A stretch of DNA of 64,000 nucleotides. It comes from JAWLHU01 sp041690255. GTDB lineage: Bacteria > Bacillota > Sulfobacillia > Symbiobacteriales > Symbiobacteriaceae. The stretch covers positions 62,001 through 126,000 of the forward strand of contig JAWLHU010000001.1 of assembly GCA_041690255.1 (NCBI GenBank), written 5' to 3'. A program made the position numbers and the translations under genes. Shown here in pieces: positions 1 through 7,206 of the stretch. Each line of letters starts with the position of its first letter. The first letter of the stretch is position 1. Under the pieces are notes generated by a model. The model worked only from the letters and a program-made list of their open reading frames with translations, was not told where the DNA came from and made no database searches.

Positions 1-1998
1 TCTCGTGGGTGTACTGGCCGGCGGGGCGGGTGAAGGTGGCTGGGGAGCAGGTGTCGGCGCAGGGCTCTGATCGGTTCCCGTCGACGACTTCGGCGCGAGC
101 CATACGGAGCCGTCAGACGGGTACCATGCCAGGTCGTATCCCAGGGCGGAGAGCACATATCGGGCAGGCACGTAATACGTCCCGTCCAGGATCATCGGAG
201 ACACGTCCATCGGTATTTCTTTGCCATCGGACAGGACCGTCCAGTTGTCTACCCCCACTACGGCTGTGTGGCCGTTGACGGTCAGAGTCAACGTGTTGCC
301 ATCCCTGCTGTACTCGATGCTTCCGCCCAAGGCGGTCACCAGGCCGTCCATGGGGGTGATCAACCGCCCATTAAGGAGCGTCGGTGCTCCGTGGTATTTG
401 GGGTCCAGCGCATAGGCCTCGCCGTTCACGTAGACCTCGGGATTTCCAAGCTGCAGGACCGTACTGCTGCCGGAGACCGGTAGATCCCCGGTAACCGAGA
501 CTTTCACCTCTGCCGAGCGATCGCCGGTGCGACCATTCGCAAAGACTGGGGCCACCTGATAGTAGTAGGTGGTGCCCTTGGTGACGCCCATATCCAGGTA
601 CGCCGTACCCTGGAGGGGGAAGTCGGAGAGCGGGTCGGTCTGCGCCCCGGAGGTGGTCGAACGGAAGAGGTAGTAGCCTGTCACGTCGTTGCCCGGGGCG
701 GCATCCCACCGGAGCATGACCGAGAATCCAGCCGCCGAGGCTCTCAGGGCGATCTCACCGAAGTGCCCATTCGGTGTTTCGGGCTCGTTGGTTGCCTCTT
801 CCGTCTGGTCCATGGCAACTGGCGCCGCTGCACCTGAGAAGAGCTTCAGGTCAATCTTGACCGGGTTCGGGCTGAACCGTCGGGTCCCGTCGCCTAACTG
901 GCCCACATCGTTGGCGCCCCAGGTCCAGACATATCCGTCGGGGTCGACCGCTGCTGACGAGTAACCGCCCGCAGCAATTGTGACCATCGCCCCGGCCCGG
1001 CTTACCTCCAGCGGAGTCTCTGAGCGGTCGCCCGCCCCATCGCCCAGTTGGAAGAAGTCATTCCGACCCCAGGCGACGACCGTTTCGTCGTTCTTGATTG
1101 CCAGGTTGTGGAAGTGACCAGAGGCGATCGCCACGACGCCCGTAAGGCCTTCGACCTGGGCTGGTTTCAGGCTCTCTTCCTGGCCCACCATGCCCAAGAC
1201 GTTATACCGGTTGTAGCCCCACGCCCAGACCGTCCCGTCCTTCTGAAGGGCGAGTGAATGATACTGGCCCGCGGCTACGGCCACCATGTTGGACAGCCCA
1301 GGCACTTGGACCGGCCGGTCGCTGTCATCGTAGCGCCCCGTTCCGAGCTGGGCAAAGTCACCGGAGCCCCACGCCCACACCGTGCCGTCGGATTTGACGG
1401 CGAGGTTGTGGTCATAGCCGGCGGCAACGGCCGTCACATCTGTCAGTCCGGCCACTTTGATGGGGGTAGCGGAACCGGTACCAGGCGTTCCCAACTGGCC
1501 ACGGGTGTTGCGCCCCCAGGCCCAGACCGTTCCATCTTCCTTGAGGGCCAGGCTGTGGTACCGCCCCGCCTCAACCGCCTTTACAGCGGTCAGGCCCGGA
1601 ACCTGCCGTGGCTTTACGCTGAAGGCGATATTCTCAGGGGCGCCCAGTTGGCTGTATTCGTTGTCACCCCAAGCCCAGACTGTGCCATCGGCTGCCAGAG
1701 CCAGGCTGTGGTCTGTGCGGGCAGCGACGGCCGTTACCTTCGGAAGGCCGGCGAGTTGCACGGGGGTGCCCCGCTGGGTCTGGGTGCCGTCGCCCAGTTG
1801 GCCGTAGTCGTTGTCCCCCCAAGCCCACACGGTTCCATCGTCTCGCAGGGCCAGAGCATGGTTTGCGCCCACGGCAATGATACCGGAGCGGAGGAGGGAG
1901 TTTGTCCCCGCCAGTGCGACGCGGGGGGCTGAGGCACCAACAAGGGCAGAACTGAGCAGGACAGTGAGTGTGAGCAGCCAGGCTATGCTACGTCTCAC
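1..1998 (-). CDS. Secreted RCC1-repeat / fibronectin III / stalk-domain protein (partial)
   Basis: Continuous minus-strand reading frame of 666 codons entering from the GTG at 1998 and running off the left edge, so the C-terminus is missing. An AAGGTGG site lies 9 nt before the GTG. The N-terminus is a signal peptide (basic VRRS, hydrophobic core, ASA). About seven RCC1-type repeats follow (residues 35-340), each with a DGTVWAWG-like strand and a QLG turn, predicting a beta-propeller. Next come a fibronectin type III-like module (about 365-460) and a copper-amine-oxidase N-terminal-like stalk domain (about 470-610, with YYVPARYV), then a Pro-rich linker at the edge. Extracytoplasmic binding or envelope role inferred; the exact function is unknown. 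Confidence 0.88.
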   Translation of the reverse strand, partial: MRRSIAWLLTLTVLLSSALVGASAPRVALAGTNSLLRSGIIAVGANHALALRDDGTVWAWGDNDYGQLGDGTQTQRGTPVQLAGLPKVTAVAARTDHSLALAADGTVWAWGDNEYSQLGAPENIAFSVKPRQVPGLTAVKAVEAGRYHSLALKEDGTVWAWGRNTRGQLGTPGTGSATPIKVAGLTDVTAVAAGYDHNLAVKSDGTVWAWGSGDFAQLGTGRYDDSDRPVQVPGLSNMVAVAAGQYHSLALQKDGTVWAWGYNRYNVLGMVGQEESLKPAQVEGLTGVVAIASGHFHNLAIKNDETVVAWGRNDFFQLGDGAGDRSETPLEVSRAGAMVTIAAGGYSSAAVDPDGYVWTWGANDVGQLGDGTRRFSPNPVKIDLKLFSGAAAPVAMDQTEEATNEPETPNGHFGEIALRASAAGFSVMLRWDAAPGNDVTGYYLFRSTTSGAQTDPLSDFPLQGTAYLDMGVTKGTTYYYQVAPVFANGRTGDRSAEVKVSVTGDLPVSGSSTVLQLGNPEVYVNGEAYALDPKYHGAPTLLNGRLITPMDGLVTALGGSIEYSRDGNTLTLTVNGHTAVVGVDNWTVLSDGKEIPMDVSPMILDGTYYVPARYVLSALGYDLAWYPSDGSVWLAPKSSTGTDQSPAPTPAPQPPSPAPPASTPTR

Positions 1999-2091
1999 GA
2001 GGACACACCACCTTACAGGCGAGTTGGGGGCAATTCCGGGAGGGTACTTCCCCGTGAGCAAGGCCCAACCCCTTCCTGCTAGTTACCCATT

Positions 2092-2110
2092 TCACAATAG
2101 TGAATTGTGA
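2092..2110. promoter_or_regulatory. Inverted repeat upstream of the RCC1-protein gene
   Basis: TCACAAT and ATTGTGA arms separated by 5 nt, a perfect 7-bp inverted repeat about 95 nt upstream of the GTG at 1998. Position and symmetry suit a regulator binding site for the leftward gene. No regulator can be assigned. The rest of 1999-2189 shows no gene. Confidence 0.4.
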
Positions 2111-2189
2111 CCATTAAGCGAGAAGTGTGTAGCCGGTGTGTGGGGCTGAGTTCTCCGCAGGGAGTCCGCCTTGGGGTTTCGACAGAAGA

Positions 2190-2223
2190 AAGACCACCTT
2201 CTCCGAATGGAGAGGGTGGTCTT
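2190..2223 (-). terminator. Rho-independent terminator of the 48-aa membrane protein gene
   Basis: Arms 2190-2204 and 2209-2223 pair over 15 positions (AAGACCACC...GGTGGTCTT) around a 4-nt loop. Read leftward the hairpin is followed by a T-rich run (TTTCTTCTGT). It begins 15 nt after the stop of the small leftward gene at 2238-2384. Confidence 0.8.
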
Positions 2224-2237
2224 CGGCGTTTCTGAGG

Positions 2238-2384
2238 CTACCACTTTGTCGACAGGTAGAGCACGAAGGCTGTCAGGACGATCGGCACCGCAAGCAGGTA
2301 GAGGTGCTGGAGTCGTACGGTCCAATGAGCGGTCTTGAACGAATCGGCGTAGTACCTCGAGACTTCCTTCAGCATGGTGGTCAT
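2238..2384 (-). CDS. 48-aa single-pass membrane microprotein, unknown
   Basis: Short frame with ATG at 2384, preceded by a GGGGGAGGG ribosome binding site 8 nt upstream, and followed directly by its own terminator. The product begins MTTMLKEVSRYYADSFKTAH and ends in one hydrophobic segment (about residues 27-44, YLLAVPIVLTAFVLYL), so it is probably a single-span inner-membrane protein with a cytoplasmic amphipathic N-terminus. I do not recognise the family. The strong SD and dedicated terminator argue that it is expressed as its own unit. Confidence 0.6.
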   Translation of the reverse strand: MTTMLKEVSRYYADSFKTAHWTVRLQHLYLLAVPIVLTAFVLYLSTKW

Positions 2385-2490
2385 AAACAGCGCCCTCCCC
2401 CAGTTGGGGCCGATGCCCCTTGATCTGGCTTCAGCTTAGCACGGCATGCCGTAGACCCTGTATTCGGTGGGGAAGTGATATCTGTATAGT

Positions 2491-2496
2491 TATAAT
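2491..2496 (+). promoter_or_regulatory. Possible -10 element for the 73-aa protein gene
   Basis: TATAAT about 85 nt upstream of the ATG at 2582, in a locally AT-rich stretch. No convincing -35 is seen at 16-18 bp spacing, so this is only a partial promoter match. Confidence 0.35.
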
Positions 2497-2581
2497 GGCG
2501 CCACAAAAGTCTAGCGATCCTCTGTCCGAAATCGCTCGGCCGGGCTGCGGGCATACTAGGTCAGAAATGGGGGATTGAGTC

Positions 2582-2803
2582 ATGGACCAAAGGAAGCTTG
2601 AGCAGATTGGCGAGCGGCTTCGTAGTCTCGGTCACGAGCGGCGGGAGGTCGTTGAGGAGATCCTGTCCGATGCCAGCCAGGGCTCTCCCGATGAGGCCCG
2701 CAGACGCTACGCGGAACTGGACCGAGTCAGCCAGGAGTGCATTGAGCTCATGCAGGAGCAACGCGCTCTGGTCGCTTCGCAGTTGAACGATGGTCGGGTC
2801 TAG
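2582..2803 (+). CDS. 73-aa helical protein, unknown
   Basis: ATG at 2582 preceded by GGGGGATTGAG. The 73-residue product is very rich in Glu, Arg, Gln and Leu (motifs such as ERLRSLGHERREVVEEIL and ELMQEQRALV), has no Cys or hydrophobic segment, and should be a soluble helical hairpin or coiled coil. No family is recognised. It is monocistronic: a terminator at 2901-2934 closes it, and the fdh operon converges on it from the other side. Confidence 0.6.
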   Translation: MDQRKLEQIGERLRSLGHERREVVEEILSDASQGSPDEARRRYAELDRVSQECIELMQEQRALVASQLNDGRV

Positions 2804-2900
2804 GAGCGTAGGTCTTCATGACCTCTGGGAACATGCGGCTCCCTCCCGTCCTTTCCGCCAGCCCATTTCGCCCTGTGGGGTGGACGGGCGAAGAGAGACG

Positions 2901-2934
2901 AAACAGCCCACCGGGGTTGACCGGTGGGCTGTTT
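2901..2934. terminator. Bidirectional terminator between the 73-aa gene and the fdh operon
   Basis: Perfect 14-bp stem (AAACAGCCCACCGG paired with CCGGTGGGCTGTTT) with a 6-nt loop. It carries T runs in both directions, so it can end both the rightward 73-aa gene and the leftward formate dehydrogenase operon. Confidence 0.9.
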
Positions 2935-2939
2935 TGTAT

Positions 2940-4124
2940 CTACTTCCAACTCGTCTCCGGGAATGATTGCAGGGCCCGCAGCGCAAACCGGGCCGTTCCG
3001 GTGGGGTGGGCGCAACTGCCCTTGCCGTAGAGTAGAACTGTAGCCAGGTCCTTGGCAAGGCCAAGGTCCCCCTGCTTCAGCGCCCGCGAGAGGTCCAGGT
3101 GCCCCTCCTTGCAGCCCCGGCACTGGCCGCAGGCGGCGTCACGGAGCAGCGTGACCGTGTCGTTCACCAGGGCAGGCAGGGTCGCGTCTGCCTTGTTGAA
3201 GACCACGACAGAGGATACCCCCATGGTCGTACCGACGGCTGCCAGGTCCTCGTAGGTCAGCGGCACATCCAGCTCGTCGGGGCGAAGGGGACCGGAGCTG
3301 AGCCCGCCGGGCAGGACGGCCAGGATCTCACTTGCCGACGGTGCCCCAGCCCTGGCCAGAAGCTCGCTCAGTCGGGTCCCGTAGGGCACCTCGTAGACGC
3401 CTGGCCCTTCCACCGCACCGCTCACCGTAAAGAGGGCGGTGCCGGGGCAGTCGCGCGTGCCAACCGAGCAGAACTGCTCCCGGCCCAGCCGGAAGAACGC
3501 CGCCACAGCGGCGAATGATTCTACGTTCTGGACGGCTGTAGGAGAGCCCCGCAGACCGGTCTCTTCCGGATGGGGTGGCCTGGGCTGGGGCAGCCCCTCC
3601 AGGCCCTCCAAAGCGTCGATAACGGCTGTCTCCTCGCCCGAGATATAGTGGGCGGGTGAGGGCTGGATCTCCACGCTTACACCATCCAGCAGACCAGCCT
3701 CCCGGGCTTCATCTACGGCGGTCGAGAGCGAATCGAGGGACTCCTGCGAGTCGCCTCGGGCGTAGAGCCAGACTTGCTTGGCCCCGACGGCCACCGCACC
3801 GATCAGAAGCCCCTCCAGCACCCGGTGAGGGAACCAGGTCATGAGGTGGCGATCCTTCTGGCTGACCGGCGAGGATTCCGCACCGTTGGCGATCAGGTAG
3901 CGGGTGGTATCCATAGCCCGTGCTACCTTGCGCCACTTCTCGGCGATCAGCCCGCCCCTGCCGCTGCCACCACGGCCCCGCAGCCCTGCCTGCTCCACTT
4001 GATCCATCACCCAGCGCCCGCCCCTCACCCGGGCTTCAGCCAGTCCCTTGTAGCCGCCTCGGGCCTGGTAGGCGGCCAGCGACTCTCGTTCGGTCTGGCC
4101 CGGCTCTGTCAGCAGGTACGTCAC
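2940..4124 (-). CDS. NuoF-like (51-kDa type) flavin / Fe-S protein, last gene of fdh operon
   Basis: 394 aa resembling the 51-kDa subunit of complex I and soluble diaphorases. Seen: a Gly-rich loop (about 48-58), a GEETA motif (163-167), an SLBB-like region (about 230-300) and a C-terminal 4Fe-4S motif with C332, C335, C338 and C371. It departs from NuoF at ligand positions: the aromatic residues of the Gly-rich loop are absent (GRGGSGRGG), the NADEGEPG segment reads NGAESSPVS, and YICGEET reads YISGEET. It is the last operon gene and its ATG overlaps the fdhE stop (ATGA). Inferred role: passing formate electrons to or from a cytoplasmic carrier; NAD(H) use is uncertain, and no NuoE or NuoG partner is nearby. 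Confidence 0.8.
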   Translation of the reverse strand: MTYLLTEPGQTERESLAAYQARGGYKGLAEARVRGGRWVMDQVEQAGLRGRGGSGRGGLIAEKWRKVARAMDTTRYLIANGAESSPVSQKDRHLMTWFPHRVLEGLLIGAVAVGAKQVWLYARGDSQESLDSLSTAVDEAREAGLLDGVSVEIQPSPAHYISGEETAVIDALEGLEGLPQPRPPHPEETGLRGSPTAVQNVESFAAVAAFFRLGREQFCSVGTRDCPGTALFTVSGAVEGPGVYEVPYGTRLSELLARAGAPSASEILAVLPGGLSSGPLRPDELDVPLTYEDLAAVGTTMGVSSVVVFNKADATLPALVNDTVTLLRDAACGQCRGCKEGHLDLSRALKQGDLGLAKDLATVLLYGKGSCAHPTGTARFALRALQSFPETSWK

Positions 4125-4912
4125 TGTGCCCGCCCCCCTCGCCGGTAGCCCTCCTGCTCGGCTATCAGGTCAAGCTGGAGCGTCCGGGCATCTTCCAGGT
4201 AGAGATCGACCTTTGGCATGGCTAGGTGGCCGCCGTGCCGCTGGTCGAGGGTCTTGATGTAGCCCCCGCAGACATCGCAGACCTCGACCCGCCAGGGGGC
4301 CAGCTCATCGAGGGTGAGGATATTCACCTTCTTGACATCATCGGTATCGCAGACGGCGCAGGTCATACGATGGTGCTCCCACTGGGTGTCGCACTGCGGG
4401 CAGTGCAGGAAGCGCAGGTTGTCCGGGTCGATCCGGCAGACGTCGGCGGCGCTGCCGCAGACCGGGCAGGCGGTCTGCCGCCACATGGTCAGCGGGGCAC
4501 CGGTTGCCACTGCCTTGGCGAAGCGGGCCATGAACGGTTGGAGCGCCAGACCGGCCAGGGTGGCGACCAGCTCTTCATCGACATTGTGCGCCAGCGCCCA
4601 GGCCGAAGGGCCGCGCCCGTCCAGCAGGTCGGCCGCCAGGCTGACCCGCTCGGCCTCGCTCGCGTCACTCAGGGCCGCGGCGAAGACCTTGCCCTCCTGG
4701 CGCTGACTGGCGAAGAGCCCCGCCAGGTCGGTCAGGACCGCTGCAAAGAGGGCCGGTTCAATCACGGGCTGAACAAGGGTGATCAGCGGATCGCCGGTGA
4801 GCAGAGCACCTTCAATGGCCACATCAGACGGGATATCGGTCGGGGCCGGGATTTGATCCTGCCACTTGCGAGCCGACTCGCGCCAGGCCTTCAAGAACTC
4901 CATCGACTGCAT
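4121..4912 (-). CDS. fdhE: Formate dehydrogenase accessory protein FdhE
   Basis: 263 aa with the FdhE layout: a helical N-terminal half and a C-terminal rubredoxin-like zone with four CxxC pairs (C149/C152, C171/C174, C185/C188, C212/C215). FdhE proteins bind iron and the formate dehydrogenase catalytic subunit, acting as a checkpoint or redox factor before Tat export. The start is the ATG at 4912, 11 nt after AGAAGGGG; the ATG at 4903 is an alternative. It overlaps the NuoF-like gene by 4 nt, implying translational coupling. Confidence 0.92.
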   Translation of the reverse strand: MQSMEFLKAWRESARKWQDQIPAPTDIPSDVAIEGALLTGDPLITLVQPVIEPALFAAVLTDLAGLFASQRQEGKVFAAALSDASEAERVSLAADLLDGRGPSAWALAHNVDEELVATLAGLALQPFMARFAKAVATGAPLTMWRQTACPVCGSAADVCRIDPDNLRFLHCPQCDTQWEHHRMTCAVCDTDDVKKVNILTLDELAPWRVEVCDVCGGYIKTLDQRHGGHLAMPKVDLYLEDARTLQLDLIAEQEGYRRGGRAQ

Positions 4913-4929
4913 CGACTAACACACCCCTT

Positions 4930-5337
4930 CTACGACAGCAACTGAACGGTGAAGTTGATCCCAGGCATGCCGGCGATCTGATCGGCCAGGAGCCTGATCC
5001 GACGGGGACTCGGGAGCCGGTAGACCGCCCCCATGATCGACTGCTCGGCGGTGAAGCCCTGCGGAAGGAAGAGGATCCCCGTCCGCTCCGCCGGGAGAAC
5101 CACCGTCCATTCATCGCCCACGCCGTTCTCCAGCTTTCCGCGGATCACCACATGGAAGTTGGAAGACGCGGCCGGCTTGGTGAAGCGCACCTCCACCACA
5201 TCATCGCAGACCAGTTCGCCGGTCTCATTCCCCTGCTTATCCTTGGAAACCGGGGTCCAGAAGAGCGCCTCGGTCTTGGGCGAGATCAACTGACCAGGCG
5301 CATAGCGGCCCTGACGGATCGAGATCTGCATCAACAT
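4930..5337 (-). CDS. 135-aa conserved-looking hypothetical in fdh operon
   Basis: The start is set at the ATG at 5337 because GGGAGG lies 10 nt upstream; the frame stays open further upstream, but its TTG is inside that ribosome binding site. The product (MLMQISIRQGRYAPGQLISP...) is predicted mainly beta with alternating hydrophobic strands, has one Cys, and no signal or membrane segment. I do not recognise the family. It lies 17 nt upstream of fdhE and downstream of the 58-aa zinc protein, so a role in formate dehydrogenase assembly or regulation is a context-only inference. Confidence 0.75.
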   Translation of the reverse strand: MLMQISIRQGRYAPGQLISPKTEALFWTPVSKDKQGNETGELVCDDVVEVRFTKPAASSNFHVVIRGKLENGVGDEWTVVLPAERTGILFLPQGFTAEQSIMGAVYRLPSPRRIRLLADQIAGMPGINFTVQLLS

Positions 5338-5363
5338 ACGTAGGAGACCTCCCAAATGAGGAA

Positions 5364-5405
5364 CGCCCGAGCGGGCCCCGGCCAGTGCCGGAGACAGCTC
5401 GGGCG
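5364..5405. promoter_or_regulatory. Strong intra-operon hairpin
   Basis: CGCCCGAGC (5364-5372) pairs with GCTCGGGCG (5397-5405), with an inner CCGG/CCGG helix. There is no T run, so it is more likely an mRNA stability, processing or attenuation element within the leftward fdh operon than a full terminator. Confidence 0.5.
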
Positions 5406-5418
5406 GAACCCTACCGGC

Positions 5419-5595
5419 TTAGCGCTTCGCGCACTCCGGGCAGGGCACGTTCAGCTTTCCGGTGCCGTGGCAGTGCTCGCAGACGACAGCATGTCCATCC
5501 AGGCTGGTGAACGGATGGCCGGCGCACTCCGGGCAGTGCTCTTCTGTAGCAATCATACCACTATCGTGGCAACGAGGGCAGGCGTATTTGCTCAT
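5419..5595 (-). CDS. 58-aa DnaJ-like zinc-ribbon protein in fdh operon
   Basis: ATG at 5595 with GGAGGGG 8 nt upstream, embedded in the end of the cytochrome b gene 2 nt away. The 58 residues contain four Cys pairs (CPRC, CPEC, CEHC, CPEC), the third followed by HGTG as in the CxxCxGxG repeats of DnaJ. Eight Cys suggest two zinc sites. No catalytic domain is present. Probably a small chaperone-like or metal-handling factor for the formate dehydrogenase; that role is inferred from position only. Confidence 0.75.
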   Translation of the reverse strand: MSKYACPRCHDSGMIATEEHCPECAGHPFTSLDGHAVVCEHCHGTGKLNVPCPECAKR

Positions 5596-5597
5596 GC

Positions 5598-6305
5598 CTA
5601 TTTCCCCTCCTCGACGATCTGCGCCGTGCCGTTCTTGGTGGCCGTCTCAACCCAGCGGCTGTGCTCGGCGGCGGCGTAGCGCAGGTCGACCCAGCCGTTG
5701 ACCATGGCACTCAGGGAGCGGCTGGTGAACGGGTGAATCATGGTCAGGTAGATATGCAGCAGACCCATGGCCAGGCCGCCCCAGAAGGCGATGGAGTGGA
5801 CCATGCGCATGTTGTTGAAGGCCTCATCCGGAATGGTGCCACGGCCGAACCACATGCCGAGACCGGTCACCACAAAGGCGATGAAGGTCAGGACCACGAC
5901 GTAGAAGTTGACCTTGTGGCCGCCGTTGTACTTGCCCTGCGGGGGCAGGGCCGGCTTGCCGGTGGTGTAGTGGAGCGGGGCGACCAGCATGTAGCGCAGA
6001 TCGTCCTTGCCGAAGGAGAAGAGTTCCTTCAGGTCGGGCAGGACGGTCTTGAAGTCGCCGAAGATCCAGACCAGCGGCGCTGCCATAAGGCCGAGGGCGG
6101 CGATCCGGTGCAGGGTGCGGGCGGCGGCGCCGACGGAGCCCTGCAGGTATGGACCAAGCCCCGTGGCGGCGGACTCGGGGTTCGCCCGCCACAGGAAGAT
6201 CGACCCGGTCAGGACCAGCAGGATCCACGAGACGCCATAGAGCCAGTGAAAGATCCGCTGAGACAGAGAGAACTTCTTGATCTTCTTCCCGGTAGTGCGA
6301 GCCAC
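5598..6305 (-). CDS. fdhI: Formate dehydrogenase cytochrome b (gamma) subunit
   Basis: 235 aa from the GTG at 6305 (AAAGGGGGG 6 nt upstream). There are four hydrophobic spans (about 23-40, 66-83, 134-153, 168-190) and candidate heme-b ligands H20, H66, H170 and H184, as in the FdnI/FdoI family. A cytoplasmic loop with DLRYMLVAP and an HYTTGK motif matches the family pattern. It anchors the alpha/beta subunits to the membrane and passes electrons to quinone. It follows the Fe-S subunit gene by 13 nt in the operon. Confidence 0.92.
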   Translation of the reverse strand: MARTTGKKIKKFSLSQRIFHWLYGVSWILLVLTGSIFLWRANPESAATGLGPYLQGSVGAAARTLHRIAALGLMAAPLVWIFGDFKTVLPDLKELFSFGKDDLRYMLVAPLHYTTGKPALPPQGKYNGGHKVNFYVVVLTFIAFVVTGLGMWFGRGTIPDEAFNNMRMVHSIAFWGGLAMGLLHIYLTMIHPFTSRSLSAMVNGWVDLRYAAAEHSRWVETATKNGTAQIVEEGK

Positions 6306-6318
6306 GTGAATCCCCCCT

Positions 6319-7200
6319 TTAGTCATGCATGGTGGAGCCGGCTTCCGCCTCGTGCGGATGCAGGCCACCCTTGAAGGTGCGGCGAGCGGCGACCCAGTTG
6401 ATGATCATGCCGAAGATCGCGGTGCCCAGCAGGGCCTTGCCGATCGGCTGGAGACCGTACTTCCAGAAGGTGAGCCGCTTCGAGAGCTTCGGCTCGACCG
6501 GCAGATCGTAGGTCTCCGGGCCCTCGAGCAGGACGTAGAGCTCATGCAGGCCGCCAAGCTCCTTGTCGCCGTAGACCGTGGCGTTCTTGTAACCCATCGC
6601 CTTCAACTGCTCGACCCGCTCGTAGGCCCAGGCGATCAACTGATCCCGGTCACCGTACTTGATGCAGTCGGTCGGGCAGGTCTTCACGCAAGCCGGCTGC
6701 ATGGCGTTGGAGATGCGGTCGAAGCAGAGCGTGCACTTGCCGGCCTTCTGGGCGGACTGGTTGAAGGTGCTCTTGTCGACATGGATCGCATCGAACGGGC
6801 AAGCGGGCTCGCAGTAACCGCAACCGATGCAGGAGTCCTGATCGAGGGTGACGACGCCGTAGTCGCCATACTGAAGGGCGTCGGTCGGGCAGGCGGTCAC
6901 GCAGCCGGCCTCGGTGCAGTGCATGCAGTTGTGCTTCTGCATGAGCCACTGACCCATACCCTCGGCCTCGGGCTGCTCAATGAACTTGATGATCGTCCAG
7001 GTCTGGGAATCGAGGCTCGGATGGCTCTGGTAGGTACCAGGCTCCTGATTGATCCGGACCTCGTTCTCGTTCCACTGCTTGCAGGCTACCTCGCAGGCCT
7101 TGCAGCCGATGCACTCGGAGGTGTCGACCAGCATGGCCACCTGCTGCTGCTTATTGCTGGGGTCCGGCTTCCAGGACTCCCACATACCAGCACGTCCCAT
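6319..7200 (-). CDS. fdhH: Formate dehydrogenase iron-sulfur (beta) subunit
   Basis: 293 aa with four ferredoxin-type cysteine clusters: C30-C33-C36-C40, C92-C95-C100-C104, C124-C127-C130-C134 and C156-C159-C171-C175, each read as one 4Fe-4S site. A single C-terminal membrane helix (about 251-270) matches FdnH, tethering the subunit at the outer face of the membrane. The start is the ATG at 7200 with AAAGGGG 9 nt upstream. It carries electrons from the Mo/W site to cytochrome b and lies 6 nt downstream of the catalytic subunit gene. It is named by analogy with fdnH. Confidence 0.93.
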   Translation of the reverse strand: MGRAGMWESWKPDPSNKQQQVAMLVDTSECIGCKACEVACKQWNENEVRINQEPGTYQSHPSLDSQTWTIIKFIEQPEAEGMGQWLMQKHNCMHCTEAGCVTACPTDALQYGDYGVVTLDQDSCIGCGYCEPACPFDAIHVDKSTFNQSAQKAGKCTLCFDRISNAMQPACVKTCPTDCIKYGDRDQLIAWAYERVEQLKAMGYKNATVYGDKELGGLHELYVLLEGPETYDLPVEPKLSKRLTFWKYGLQPIGKALLGTAIFGMIINWVAARRTFKGGLHPHEAEAGSTMHD

Positions 7201-7206
7201 TCTGGT

